This document shows positions 22,742 to 33,559 of a stretch of DNA of 64,000 bases, piece after piece. Every line of letters begins with the position of its first letter. Within the stretch, counting starts at the first letter, position 1. The notes below the pieces were generated by a model. It made no database searches. It was not told where the DNA came from and worked only from the letters and a program-made list of their open reading frames with translations. Source of the DNA: Trichaptum fuscoviolaceum (lineage: Eukaryota > Basidiomycota > Agaricomycetes > Hymenochaetales > Trichaptaceae); NCBI GenBank assembly GCA_910574455.1, contig CAJSYZ010000008.1, positions 1 through 64,000 of the forward strand, given 5' to 3'. The position numbers and the translations under genes were made by a program.

Positions 22742-23959
22742 GTCTGGAAACATCCTGTCGTAGATAGTATAGTTTCATAGCCCAGGTGCAAGTCGCAGCT
22801 GCACCTGCCCAACTGGAAACATCCTGTCCGTAGAAGGAATGCTTGCTGTAACGAACAGATAGTATAGTTTCATAGCCCAGGTGCAAGCCGCAGCTGCACC
22901 TGCCCAACTGGAAACATCCTGTCCGTAGAAGGAATGCTTGCTGTGACGAACAGATAGTATAGTTTCATAGCCCAGGTGCAAGCCGCAGCTGCACCTGCCC
23001 AACTGGAAACATCCTGTCCGTAGAAGGAATGCTTGCTGTAACGAACAGATAGTATAGTTTCATAGCCCAGGTGCAAGCCGCAGCTGCACCTGCCCAACTG
23101 GAAACATCCTGTCCGTAGAAGGAATGCTTGCTGTAACGAACAGATAGTATAGTTTCATAGCCCAGGTGCAAGCCGCAGCTGCACCTGCCCAACTGGAAAC
23201 ATCCTGTCCGTAGAAGGAATGCTTGCTGTAACGAACAGATAGTATAGTTTCATAGCCCAGGTGCAAGCCGCAGCTGCACCTGCCCAACTGGAAACATCCT
23301 GTCCGTAGAAGGAATGCTTGCTGTGACGAACAGATAGTATAGTTTCATAGCCCAGGTGCAAGCCGCAGCTGCACCTGCCCAACTGGAAACATCCTGTCCG
23401 TAGAAGGAATGCTTGCTGTAACGAACAGATAGTATAGTTTCATAGCCCAGGTGCAAGCCGCAGCTGCACCTGCCCAACTGGAAACATCCTGTCCGTAGAA
23501 GGAATGCTTGCTGTAACGAACAGATAGTATAGTTTCATAGCCCAGGTGCAAGCCGCAGCTGCACCTGCCCAACTGGAAACATCCTGTCCGTAGAAGGAAT
23601 GCTTGCTGTAACGAACAGATAGTATAGTTTCATAGCCCAGGTGCAAGCCGCAGCTGCACCTGCCCAACTGGAAACATCCTGTCCGTAGAAGGAATGCTTG
23701 CTGTGACGAACAGATAGTATAGTTTCATAGCCCAGGTGCAAGCCGCAGCTGCACCTGCCCAACTGGAAACATCCTGTCCGTAGAAGGAATGCTTGCTGTG
23801 ACGAACAGATAGTATAGTTTCATAGCCCAGGTGCAAGCCGCAGCTGCACCTGCCCAACTGGAAACATCCTGTCCGTAGAAGGAATGCTTGCTGTGACGAA
23901 CAGATAGTATAGTTTCATAGCCCAGGTGCAAGCCGCAGCTGCACCTTCCCAACTGGAAA
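22742..23959. repeat. 95-bp satellite array, about 13 copies
   Basis: Twelve full 95-bp units start at 22811 and every 95 bp to 23856, preceded by a partial unit (22742-22810, lacking 26 bp internally) and followed by 9 matching bases at 23951. Units are nearly identical; the main variant is CTGTAACG versus CTGTGACG. Each contains an inverted repeat CAGGTGCA...TGCACCTG around GCAGCTGC, able to form a stem-loop and containing E-box-like CAGCTG and CAGGTG. Because 95 is not a multiple of 3, every frame cycles. The open minus-strand frames of 75 codons are a by-product and not genes. Confidence 0.97.
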
Positions 23960-24280
23960 TATTCACCACAAAGCGTTACTAGAGAGATCTAGGCCGGGAA
24001 AAAAAGTTTCATTTGTCAGCCTGTACTAAGCATTACAAATCACCTGCCAACTTGAATACTACGGGAAACTTCTTTCTGCTTATGGCAACTGACGCGTCCT
24101 GATATGGCTGGCAGCTGTCTGAAGGGTCGCTACTTCGTCTGAAAATACACTGATTGCCTTAATTCATTGAAATAAGGAGTGTTTCAGCATGCAAGCCATC
24201 TCTCAGTACATCAGAAAGCAAGTCAGGGTTTCAGTGTTCAAGTGTATTAGGACTTGGAAATTCTTAACAAGATTTTGCTG
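23960..24280. other. Flank between satellite and AGS1 pseudogene
   Basis: No gene recognised. The last satellite unit breaks down after AACTGGAAAT at 23951-23960. Confidence 0.4.
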
Positions 24281-24289
24281 CTTTCAAAA

Positions 24290-26466
24290 CAGGAAACTCG
24301 ATGTTGAACTTGAAGTATTGCGGGCTTGCCCAGACCTTTTCCTTCTCACCATCATCCATGACCTACCGCACTCACTACACTCCTATCGACACACGCCAAT
24401 GCCGCTCCTTACAGCTCTGACCTGGCACAGTGGAAACTGAATGTTGACCAGAACGCGCAGGACCGGACGCAGTACCAGTCCACTCGCAAGAACACCACCT
24501 ACACACAGTCGCCCCCTAACTGGCGGGCGCTGCCATTCTACACCGTGTTGCTTGACAAAATCGCCGATGGAGACCCGAGTAACAATGACTTCATCCAGAC
24601 GATGTTCGAAAACGATTGGCGCGAGACGCTGCGCTTTGGCGGCGATGTCCATGGCTTGGCGAACAAACTCGATTACCTCAAGGACATGGACATCAAGGGC
24701 ATTTTCATTGCGGGTACTGCGTTCGTGAGCATGCCATGGCAGGCAGACTTGTATTCCCCTCTTGAATTCACGACTCTCGACCACCATTGGGGAACAATTG
24801 ACAATTGGGTCGCCTTCATCGACGAAGTGCATGCACGCGGGATATGATGGATTTCACTGTTGGTACCATGGGTGATCTTATTGGTTTCTCTGGGTGAGTA
24901 ATGTGAGTGACTAGCTATAAGCACAGCACTTCTGACGGACTACTTACAACTCAGCCACTTGAACGAATCAACACCATTTGACCTTAATGAATACAACACC
25001 GTTTGGAAGCAACCAAAGTATGCGCGTCGGGATTTGATACGTACAAGGATTTCACCACTACGAATGAATGCAACTCGTCTTGTACGCTTCTGAACCTCTG
25101 GGACAAGACACATATCGAGCTCAATATCACTATCTCGAATGGTTGCATGACATCAGAATTTGACCAGTATGGTGACCTGGGGGCCTTTGGTGCTCATCCG
25201 GATTGGCAGCGTCAACTGACCAAGTTCGCATCCGTGCAAGATTGTCTAAGGGAGTGGAGTCCTCAAGTGATGGCAAAGCTCAAGACGTTCGAATGCATGG
25301 TGATCAAGGACTTGACATCGACACCATCTGTATCGACAAGAGCACACAGGTCACATTGACCGCTCTGGCAGAATGGACCACAGCTGCGCGCTCATGCACT
25401 GCAAGTGTCAATAAGAACAACTTCTTCATTACCGGCGAAGTCACCGGTGACAACACATTTTGAGCTTTGTATCTTGGTTTTGGTTATACACCGACGATGT
25501 CGCCGCTCCCTGATTTGGCTGCCATTAACAACATGGCATCGGACGATAAGCAGCATTTCCTCCGCTCGAAGGGCATCAACGGTCTGGATGGCGTTGGCTT
25601 CCACTACTCAACATATCGTTCCTTCACGCGCTTCCTTGGTATGGACGGTAACTTGCAAGCCCCTGATGATGTTGGCGTGAACTTCGTCGACGCGTCACGG
25701 TGGGATGCAATGTTCGTGACAAATGATTTCATTATCGCGCAGTCGGGCAAGACAGACCCGCATTGTATCTTCGGCAAGACTAACTTCGATGTCTATCACT
25801 GGCGAGCGTGGTAAACGGCTGCGAATTTAGTACTTGCAACGTTCGTGACAAGCTTGGTCATGCCTGCTATTTCCCTTCTGTACTACGGTGAGGAGCAGAG
25901 CTTCCACATGTATGAGAACGGTGCTAGCAATTATCTCTTTGGGTCAGTACTTTTTTCATCTTTCACTTCATAGTGCTGATCTTGGAACAGTCATCAAGCT
26001 AAACCCGCCAACTTCGCTTGGCCGCGCCATGGATGCTACAAGCTTTTCTCAGATCAGTATTTCAAGTTGCAGAAGGCTCTTACACGTTGCTACAATGACT
26101 CGAATTCGCTTGTTTACTTTGACCCAGCAATGGAGGCGTAGCATATGGACACGAAGTTCAACTACCTCCGTTCTGTTTACACTGCCCTCCACGATGGATT
26201 CGACCTTGCGCAATGTGGAAATTGGACGCACTTGCGCAGCTACCTGGATCAAACTAGACGGAAAGCGAACTGTATGTGAGCAAGACGGTTGTGAAGAATC
26301 TGTTTGCGCCGTTTAAGACGTACACATTTCAAGACACGCTGTCTTCATTCTTCAACAATGGCAAGGCGCCGTTTCATGGATGTTCAAATATGATCTCGAT
26401 GGATCCGTATAGCTTCAAGTTGCTTGTGCCCGAGGCGGAGAGGCTGATGCGCCCCCGCTTCCTCTG
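24290..26466 (+). pseudogene. AGS1: Alpha-1,3-glucan synthase 5' fragment (amylase-like domain)
   Basis: Decayed N-terminal, GH13-like part of an alpha-1,3-glucan synthase, the plasma-membrane enzyme making cell-wall alpha-glucan. In order: NWRALPFYTVLLDKIADGDP (24510-24570), GGDVHGLANKLDYLKDMDIK, GTIDNWVAFIDEVHARG, FTVGTMGDLIGFSG (24850-24895), EFDQYGDLGAFGAHPDWQRQ (25155-25215), FFITGEVTGDNTF, GMDGNLQAPDDVGVNFVDA (25640-25690), LLYYGEEQSFHMYENGASNY (25880-25940), HGCYKLFSDQY, FNYLRSVYTALHDGFDLAQC and YSFKLLVP (26408). Remnant introns occur (for example GTGAGTAATG near 24894). Numerous stops and frameshifts; it ends at 26466, before the transmembrane and synthase domains, where DRS1-like sequence begins. 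Confidence 0.92.
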
Positions 26467-26469
26467 ACC

Positions 26470-26695
26470 TTGCCTCCGAAGAAGAGACTGAGCTCAGAAA
26501 GAGCGCAAAGCCGCTTTCTTCGCCTTTCCCACGAACCCCGAACTCGCGCAATCTTCCGCTCAACCCGTCCACACCCCATTCACCACCATGTCACTCTCGC
26601 AGCCACTCCTGGAGTCGCTCACGGCTATGGGCTTCAGGGCCACCACGCCCATTCAAGCTGCGACGATCCCGGTTGCGCTTCTTGGGCATGATCCG
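26470..26695 (+). pseudogene. DRS1/DDX27-type DEAD-box helicase fragment
   Basis: A short piece containing only the pre-helicase linker (RKAAFFAFPTNPEL, near 26510) and the Q motif: MSLSQPLLESLTAMGF and TPIQAATIPVALLG (26588-26690). The linker plus Q-motif combination resembles the Drs1/DDX27 family of nucleolar ATP-dependent RNA helicases for 60S ribosome assembly. It stops before the expected GKD/Walker A segment, at a sharp junction with unrelated sequence (DPDSDYEQYQGQ). Too short to exclude a neighbouring DEAD-box family. Confidence 0.7.
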
Positions 26696-27930
26696 GATTC
26701 AGACTACGAACAATACCAAGGACAAAGCTTCGGCAGCATCGACGGATACACGACGGATCCAAACTATAGCCATATGGCGATGCTTATGAGTATGAGGGTC
26801 AATATCAAGATGGACCGAATTGTGAGAGAGACGCGGTTTACCATCAGCAGATGGGTCAACCGACCGTGATGTCAGAAGTGCTTCCCGGAACGCCTAGCAT
26901 GCCCATGAATGACGCACAGAGTGGACGGTTGGACAGCCATCGCAAGAACAGAAGCCAAAAGCGTAAGTGGACTCAGGATTAGTTCCTCTTCTCGCTGGCT
27001 GATAAATTTGTCAAACAGAGGCGCTTGTGTTCGATACAAGAACTTGAACGTCTGTTACGAATTCACGACAGATCCAAATACTTGCAGGTGTTGTTTGAAT
27101 AGGAATCACAAATATATGATTCCGGGACGGAAAGGACGGAGGCAACCACCGTAAGTGTACTTTTCACGTCTTGAATTAACAACTCTCGATGGACTTGTCA
27201 GTTTCGTTCTCGTTTACTAATTACTCTTATTTTGTCAGAAAACGCGAACTTTTGCTCAATCAAATAAGAGATTAGGCCTCACAGATACAAAAGCTAACGG
27301 AGTAGCTCGAGGAGGCTAACCGTCGCCAACGTCTTCATCACGGCCAACCTCCACGCCTCTCGCTTTCTAATACACCCCTTTCTCCCCCAAAGGGAACAAC
27401 ACCCACGCCAGGAAGCGTGTGTGATGTAACAACCCCGATCACAAGCTCTTCTGCGTCGGGGAACGTTAGCGCGTCAGGCTCGTATATTCAGCCCAAGCCA
27501 CGGCGAGAAGTTCGGGAATGGATCTCTCGAGCAAGGGCATCAATTGAGACAATAGGCGAACTGCTGGACAACAGAGCAATTGCGGAAGAGGAGTGGGACA
27601 CGGAAGAGAACGAGCAAGATACTTGGGATATAGTTGTCAATGCCTACTTTTCGAGTGGCGGAGAAGGACCGTCAGGAGGTGGTTCTGAGCTCGCGGATGC
27701 TAAGGATTAATTCGACGGCGAAATCACTCTTCAGGGCCCAGATGAAGATGGCTTCGAGGGACATGAGTCGGAACTGTCAGGCACGCTTCACCCGCTTCAA
27801 CGCTTGCGGGTCGGCTCATGAAGGGTCATCGCATCTTTCACAACACAGTTCAGCAGGCGGAAGGCGTAAAAACATTGCGTGCACCCGCGGCGATACAAGT
27901 ATGTACCCAATCACTTTTATTCAAGGATGA
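26696..27930 (+). pseudogene. Zn(II)2Cys6 transcription factor fragment
   Basis: Pieces of a fungal binuclear-zinc-cluster regulator. An N-terminal low-complexity segment (SFGSIDGYTTDPNYS, GTPSMPMNDAQSGRLDSHRK) is followed at 27019-27150 by ACVRYKNLNVCYEF...CRCCLNRNH and MIPGRKGRRQPP. This aligns with the CxxCxxxKxxC...CxxC zinc cluster, although the first CxxC has become CVRY. Next come a proline/threonine-rich linker with TPTPGS-like sequence (27360-27420) and the conserved SSASGNVSASGSYIQPKPRR with REWISRARASIETIG (27438-27565). Intron remnants are visible (GTAAGTGT at 27151). Frameshifts and loss of a zinc ligand indicate a pseudogene. Confidence 0.7.
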
Positions 27931-27944
27931 TGCTTAAGCTCAAG

Positions 27945-29262
27945 TAGATTACAGCAGAACAACTGCTTCGGGAAGGACAAGAGCGCCAGGAAACAGTTCT
28001 TCGCAAGCCAAAAGAACGCATTGAAGACTTTGAGGAACTCCATAAATACCGAGGCCGGAAGTGTAAGGAGTTCAAGGAGAGGATTCGGCGGACGAGGGGA
28101 AACTTATATGTTATCATGCTTGGGTTCATCTTTCAGGTGCTGAGTTGAAACGGGAAAGAATGGAAAGCCTGTGCTAGTTAGGAGGTACTTACACTATCAA
28201 AATGACCGGAGATGTGACTGAACCCAAAGTAGGCGAATCAAGGCGAATACGAACGTTCGCGCTCGGTATACGAGCGCGCTCTCGAAGACCCACGAAGAGT
28301 CCAACTCTGGCTCTCCTACACGGAGATGGAACTGAAGGGCGAAGCGTCCAGCATGCACGCAATCTGTTTGACCAAGCAGTGATTTTGTTGCCGCGCGTAG
28401 ACCAACTCTGGCACAAATACGTGTATCTGGAGGAACTGCTCGGAAACGTCGCTGGCGCGTATCAAGTATTTGAGCTATGGGTGTAATGGGAGCCAGAGGA
28501 CAAAAAATGGCAAGCGTACATCAAGCTTAAAGAGCGGTACCAATAACTTCATTGCGCGAGTGCAATCTACGAGCGGTGGGTTGCTGTTCGACCTGAACCC
28601 CGCATCTGAGTCAAGTGGGCGATGTTTGAGGAGGAGCGAATCAGGCCTGAAAAGGCTCGTGAGGTGTTCCGGATGGCACTGGAGTTGTTTGGTGATGATG
28701 CGGAACAAATCGAGAAGGCACAGGCGGTGTTTAGCGCTTTCGCAAAGATGGAAACACGATTGAAGGAGTACGACCGAGCTAGGGTAATCTACAAGGTACG
28801 CACTCCCCGAAGCTTATGTGCTTCTAAGTTTTAAACCGCCCTAGTTCGCGTTGGACAGATTACCTGGCTCCAAGTCCCAGGCACTCTATGCTACCTACAC
28901 CAAGCTTGAAAAGCAGCATGGAGCTCGGAACACCCTAGAAACCGCTGTTCTGAGAAAAGGAGGATCCAATATGAGGAAGAACTTGTGCACGACCGTCGAA
29001 ATTACGACATATGGTTTGACTATGCTCGCTTGGAAGAAGACTCACTGAGGTCACTTCGGGAGGAAGATGCGTCAAAGGACAAGATAGAAAGCGCGATAAA
29101 CGGGATTATTGAAGTCTACAAGCGAGCTGTTGCGCAAATACCCCCCCGGTGACTTGAAGCGTCACTGGAGACGATACATCTTTCTGTGGCTGGACTATGC
29201 ATTGTTTGAAGAAGTGGCGAAGCCTGGTTCCACGCCTTGCTCCTCTACCCGCAACATCCGCA
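27945..29262 (+). pseudogene. CLF1: CLF1 (crooked-neck-like splicing factor) fragment
   Basis: Decayed N-terminal half of the HAT-repeat pre-mRNA splicing factor Clf1/Syf3, a scaffold of the Prp19-associated complex. Recognisable in order: ITAEQLLREGQERQE (27950), [33 protein letters not shown] (28350-28410), [40 protein letters not shown] (28650-28715), [39 protein letters not shown] (28865-28920), [13 protein letters not shown] (29000-29035) and HWRRYIFLWLDYALFEE (29164-29214). Stops and frame changes occur between them. Similarity ends near 29214-29262. Introns are partly retained (GTACGCACTC at 28796), so this is a DNA-level copy. Confidence 0.92.
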
Positions 29263-30505
29263 GATCCCTTCGGAATCATCGCACAAATGACGCTTGCGAC
29301 AAAAGGCGCGAAGAAAAAGGAAAGAAGCAGGAGCCCCCGGAGCAATTGTGCCGGAAGTGTAATCGAACACAGGACTCGGAGCATGAAATGGATATTTTGG
29401 ACGCGCCGCGAGACATCCTAGCTTCGAACTCTCAGAACAAACGTGTAGCTCATGGTGAGAGTGCAGAGACGCTGGACAAGCTAGCATGGAACGAGGTGGA
29501 AGACAAGGAGAAGAATGCGAAGAGACCAGAGGACGAAGAAGACGAGAAACTTGTCCAAAAGTCTTCTCGAAGGTCAACGCATCAGGTTTGTTTACTGCTC
29601 ATCTACCATGGCAGGACTCACCTTCAGACAATGAGTCACCTGCGCCGACATCAACTTCTACTGTGAGGCGAAAATAAGACAATGCGAAGCTGCGGTGGAG
29701 ACTCGAGCCGTGCGAGAGCGCCGTAGACGCTTTCATGGAAAAAGGAGAGATTCATCTCTCGACAAGAGAATCTATCGCCTTCTCCTCTGTTCTTGTGCAC
29801 TTCACGGCAATGGTTACGCAGCAATTCGTATCTAGACCAGTCTCAAACATATCAATAAAGTTCCAACCCGATGCAATGTGCTATTCCCGCCTCCTGAGTA
29901 TGTTTCCTATCTATAACGCACTCTGCTGGATGCCCCAGACCGCGACGGTCTGCGCAATTGAAGTCAACTTGAGGAGAAGAATCGCGCAAGCATTACTGCA
30001 ATAACCGGGACTCAAGCTTAGACCCATCTGTCTCTTGCCAGTCACGAAAAGCTCCAGTTAGCGAAACTCGAACTTCATCCAAACTCCAATCCCTATACTC
30101 ACGTTTCCCCGCCGCAGTGACAATTATTTGAAATACACATTACTTCAGACACTATATAGATATTTATTTAAATACGTAAGAAACGAAATACATGTTTTCA
30201 TATCCAAGCGCACTTGTTGGCAAAACTCCTTCAGAATACTACGGACATACAGTTATATACACTATATAGTTCTGTTAACATAATTATCAACAACCATAAG
30301 ACTTGCTAAAGGTCGATTCGTCTCGTTTGATAATATAGACTTTTGAAGTAATTTACACAATGACGATTCAGACACAATAAGTTCATTAAGTTATTCTCTT
30401 CAACACTTTTGTCTGCATTTACCGAAGATTCACAACCAACAAGACTAAAGAGTCCAAGCAATCAACCCGACACAATATTTATCCAGAACTACAACAACAT
30501 TATCC
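29263..30505. other. Charged-residue coding remnant, then AT-rich spacer
   Basis: 29263-29680 has open plus-strand frames rich in Lys/Glu (ATKGAKKKERSRSP, then FSKVNASGLFTAHLPWQDSP), joined directly to the CLF1 remnant. It looks like a further gene piece that I cannot identify. 29690-30505 shows no gene. Confidence 0.4.
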
Positions 30506-32158
30506 TCAGGACTTTCCACAATCCTTCAAATCAATCGACCTTTGCCCATTCATATCCGAGACCTCACACAACATCAAAGATCTATACAGCTCAAAAATCC
30601 TTTCCACATCGCACCCATCCATCGTTTCTTTACTTGTCTCGATTGCAACTGTCCTAGTTTTCACGAATATCTTTCGAATTGTTGACGGCAACTGCAGTAG
30701 AATGTCCTCCACGAAAAACATTGTTGTGATTTCGACATCAACAATCGACACTCTTGAATTCGGAAGCTGAATAAACGTGAAGTCTTTCAACAATGGATAG
30801 TCATCCTTCAATGACTCTAAACTCCATCTCCATCGATCTATCATTTCCGACCCACCATGCCAAGACCAGAAGTCAAATCTGACATAAAGAGTAGTAACGG
30901 ATTCCGTCCTTATAGTGGATCTAAATCCAAGGAATGGCAGTTCCGGTCGGCCACACGTATCAACCACTAATCTTTTCACGTTCAGAAGAACCACCCTTCG
31001 ATCTAACGCTTTCCCAACCCCATGTCGACAAAAGTCTTGAATCGCAAGATCCTCTATTTCGTACGCAGAAGATAGGAACTCGAGGAAGTCGTTGGCGTTC
31101 TTGTCGAATACTGTCAGGTCACAAACTTTAAGACGAGGTGCAAGCTCTTTCCGAATGAAAGCTGCGAAAAACGTATCGTCCTGTATGCACGTCAACATTG
31201 GTAGCTTCCATCTCGAATAGACTGCTTTTCCATTAGGAGTGTATTCCATCCAGTATCGCACGATAAAGAGTCGATCCAGATTATCCATTTCTGAATCCGC
31301 AAAGTTCCTGTTCATCATATCCATGCTTTCCATCGACGCACATATCCTTGCTTCGCACCATCTATACGAATACCTAAATAGTGTAGCAATTGCACGCCCG
31401 TTTTCCCTTCTGTCCCCCCCATACACATCTCCCAACGAACACTCGTCTATTTCAATCTTCAGTCCCTTGGAACCCGCCCTTCCTACTATGACATCGATCA
31501 TTTCTGGCTCCATCATGTCCGTCAGAGTTATGCTAGCCCACATGCCAGACATACCCAAAGCAACAACTCGGATACGCCGATTAACTGTCGCCATCCTGAA
31601 AATCAACTTCCAGTCGCCTTCCGAGAGGTCAAGTAGGTTATAAATGATATCGTTCGGTAGATCGTTGAACTTTCGCCCAGTTGCTTTTGCTAGTTTGGGT
31701 ACAGGAATAGACCTGTCCGTGCCAACTTGTCCACAACCTCCCATCACTAATGTAGAATGACATCTTCCGATTCGTGAGTCTTCCGCAGCCTCGAGCTGCA
31801 CCATCCCATCACCACGCCCTTCCTTGTCACCTTGCGACACATTGATATCTCGCCGCTTCCTTGTTTTCACTTCCCAGAATTTCCTCCTAAACCCATAAAT
31901 TTCACTCAACACCCAGACCAACAATATAAACTCACTTTTCCATTTCCTCGTTCTAAATTGTAAATTAGCTTTAACTGGATGATAGTTTAGTACTTCCATA
32001 CATAGTGAAGACAGATTGACAAGCTTACCGCACGCAGAGACACAGATATGAGTATAAAGAGGAATGACGACCAACTCAGAATGCAGACCCATCCTCAGTG
32101 AAAAAAAGATTACATAAGAACTGTCCACGACGCCCATTTTCTCACATAGTACTAACAT
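30506..32158 (-). CDS. F-box protein, intact paralogue
   Basis: Open frame of 550 codons. The F-box is at about residues 168-205: KFNDLPNDIIYNLLDLSEGDWKLIFRMATVNRRIR (starting K, split here from the flanking sequence), followed by WASITLTDMMEPEMIDVIVG. The C-terminal half has the family's YSRWKLPMLTCIQDD, a leucine-rich-like region and FFVEDILLQLPSTIRKIF. The first 130 residues are hydrophobic and basic (YVIFFSLRMGLHSEL, FILLVWVLSEIYGF) and may be mistranslated 5' leader; a later methionine could be the start. 31491-32141 is almost identical to 49124-49774. Probable SCF substrate receptor; target unknown. Confidence 0.7.
   Translation of the reverse strand: MLVLCEKMGVVDSSYVIFFSLRMGLHSELVVIPLYTHICVSACGKLVNLSSLCMEVLNYHPVKANLQFRTRKWKSEFILLVWVLSEIYGFRRKFWEVKTRKRRDINVSQGDKEGRGDGMVQLEAAEDSRIGRCHSTLVMGGCGQVGTDRSIPVPKLAKATGRKFNDLPNDIIYNLLDLSEGDWKLIFRMATVNRRIRVVALGMSGMWASITLTDMMEPEMIDVIVGRAGSKGLKIEIDECSLGDVYGGDRRENGRAIATLFRYSYRWCEARICASMESMDMMNRNFADSEMDNLDRLFIVRYWMEYTPNGKAVYSRWKLPMLTCIQDDTFFAAFIRKELAPRLKVCDLTVFDKNANDFLEFLSSAYEIEDLAIQDFCRHGVGKALDRRVVLLNVKRLVVDTCGRPELPFLGFRSTIRTESVTTLYVRFDFWSWHGGSEMIDRWRWSLESLKDDYPLLKDFTFIQLPNSRVSIVDVEITTMFFVEDILLQLPSTIRKIFVKTRTVAIETSKETMDGCDVERIFELYRSLMLCEVSDMNGQRSIDLKDCGKS
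31491..32141. repeat. Near-identical segment shared by two F-box genes (copy a; copy b 49124-49774)
   Basis: About 650 bp, same orientation, offset 17,633 bp, differing by only a handful of substitutions (for example GCTAGCCC versus GCTTGCCC near 31542, AGAATGCAG versus AGAACGCAG near 32080, GACGCCC versus GACACCC). It covers the leader, F-box and ITLTDMMEPEMID segment. Immediately outside, the genes are clearly diverged on the C-terminal side and unrelated on the upstream side. Confidence 0.95.
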
Positions 32159-32375
32159 TTCCTCTACCCCTGCTAGCGGGCTTTAAGACGTAAATGCGAA
32201 AAGCGCAAACTCTAGCAAAGAGAATGAACCCTAGATGAAGCCGTGAAGCTTCGCAGACTTCATTGCCAGGTTGATATTACTTTTCAGATGTTTCCTGTAA
32301 TCAGCTCGAACAATCCGACTTATCCCGGACACTTGATGATTATACCCTTTTAAACTTTTTCTTTATCTAAATCTA

Positions 32376-32495
32376 GTTCTCGCTACTTTAGCTGGGTGTT
32401 CTATGGGTATACAACTATCTGATTTCCTCACTAAAACGGATTTGGCCACGTTTTTCTGCCTTATTTGGGGTTTTCTGGATATATTTCGGCACATC
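32376..32495 (+). mobile_element. Degenerate Helentron-like 5' arm
   Basis: TCTCGCTACTTTAGCTGGGT, GGGTATACAACTATCTG, GCCACGTTT, CTTATTTGGGG and TGGATATAT occur in the same order and spacing as in the 5' arms of HL-5 and HL-7 (TCCCGCTACC, GGGTATGCAACTGTC, CACGTGA, CTTATTTGGGG, TGGATATAT). No intact 3' end was found downstream. A possible degraded 3' motif CTAGCGGGCTTT lies just upstream at 32172-32183. Confidence 0.6.
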
Positions 32496-33555
32496 AGGAA
32501 AACTTCACTTGATTTGATTTGATTTGAGCCATTATAGTGACTGGAGGCCCTACGGCGCACTCAAGTTTATAACTCAATCAAACGCAGGGTGGGGATCTAA
32601 ACTGTGGGAAGGATTAAGTATGGCGAAAATCGCTGATGAGAGCCAGGAAGTCATGCCCGTCACTTAACCGGTCTCCATTTGTCTGAGACTCTGCCAAGAA
32701 TTAAATATTTATTATATAGCGCTGTCTGAGCCAGCTTGTCCCCGCCACACATGGAAAGCTTTGATTACATCAAACAAGATGTCCGTACTTAGTGTTCGCT
32801 TATGAGGTTTGTTAATTATGGCCAAAAAAATCGCAAGATTCGGCTCCGCCAAGGACTCACAAAGACTCAGAAGCATAAAATCCGTTCATGTATTCTATGA
32901 ATTTTAAACATGGACTTTTCTCTTGCAGAAATGTCAAAATCGAATATCCAACCTCATAGCACACATTATTGCCTACTTCCTCGGCAGTACGCACTGTGGC
33001 CCTCATCGCAGCAACGCGTTACGGCTGCTTGCACCCGACAGTCATCATATCGCTATGTAGCCAGGCTTGTGAAGGTACTGTACATTGAGCTGAAGCACGA
33101 GGTCGAACTTATGATCAGGGTCTGTTGTAACCTGTAACACCAGCTCCTTAAACGAAAGCAATTGAGTTAGTTTTTCTCTTGAGTTCGATGATTCTGAAAG
33201 ACTCCGCTGCTCTTTCCGTACAGTCGGCAGAATCTCCACCACAGACTCCATATTTCCATGTAGGATTGCACTCTAATACTCGATAAGGTTCGAAGACAGG
33301 GAGTAACCAAACACAGTAATGTCTTTATCGGCAAGATAAACACGGTTGCGAGCGGGGATGTAGCCCAGTAGGTACTACCGTACGTTGGGCTATCATTCTA
33401 TGACAGCGAGTAGAAGTCGAAGGTAGGGAAAGAAAACTTGCTTTTCAAAATGTGTTACGGTCTGTGTTTCACTGCCAATCAAATAGCTAAGCCGTTAACG
33501 ACATTCGTTTAGATAAAGCAATCGCCAATCTACTTCGAGGTCTTGACGCTAAATT
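32496..33555. other. AT-rich spacer, no gene recognised
   Basis: Contains short frames at 32910-33137 (plus) and 33045-33251 (minus) without recognisable content. May be the decayed interior of the element whose 5' arm starts at 32376. Confidence 0.35.
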
Positions 33556-33559
33556 ATTA

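Noticed and set aside
22775..23952. Series of 75-codon minus-strand frames (MGRCSCGLHLGYET...)
   Set aside because: They repeat every 95 bp with the satellite, and the frames overlap and cycle because the unit is not a multiple of three; they are an artefact of the repeat.
33340..33400. Possible tRNA-like sequence (GCGGGGATGTAGCCCAGTAGG)
   Set aside because: No acceptor-stem pairing or T-loop could be found in the expected positions.
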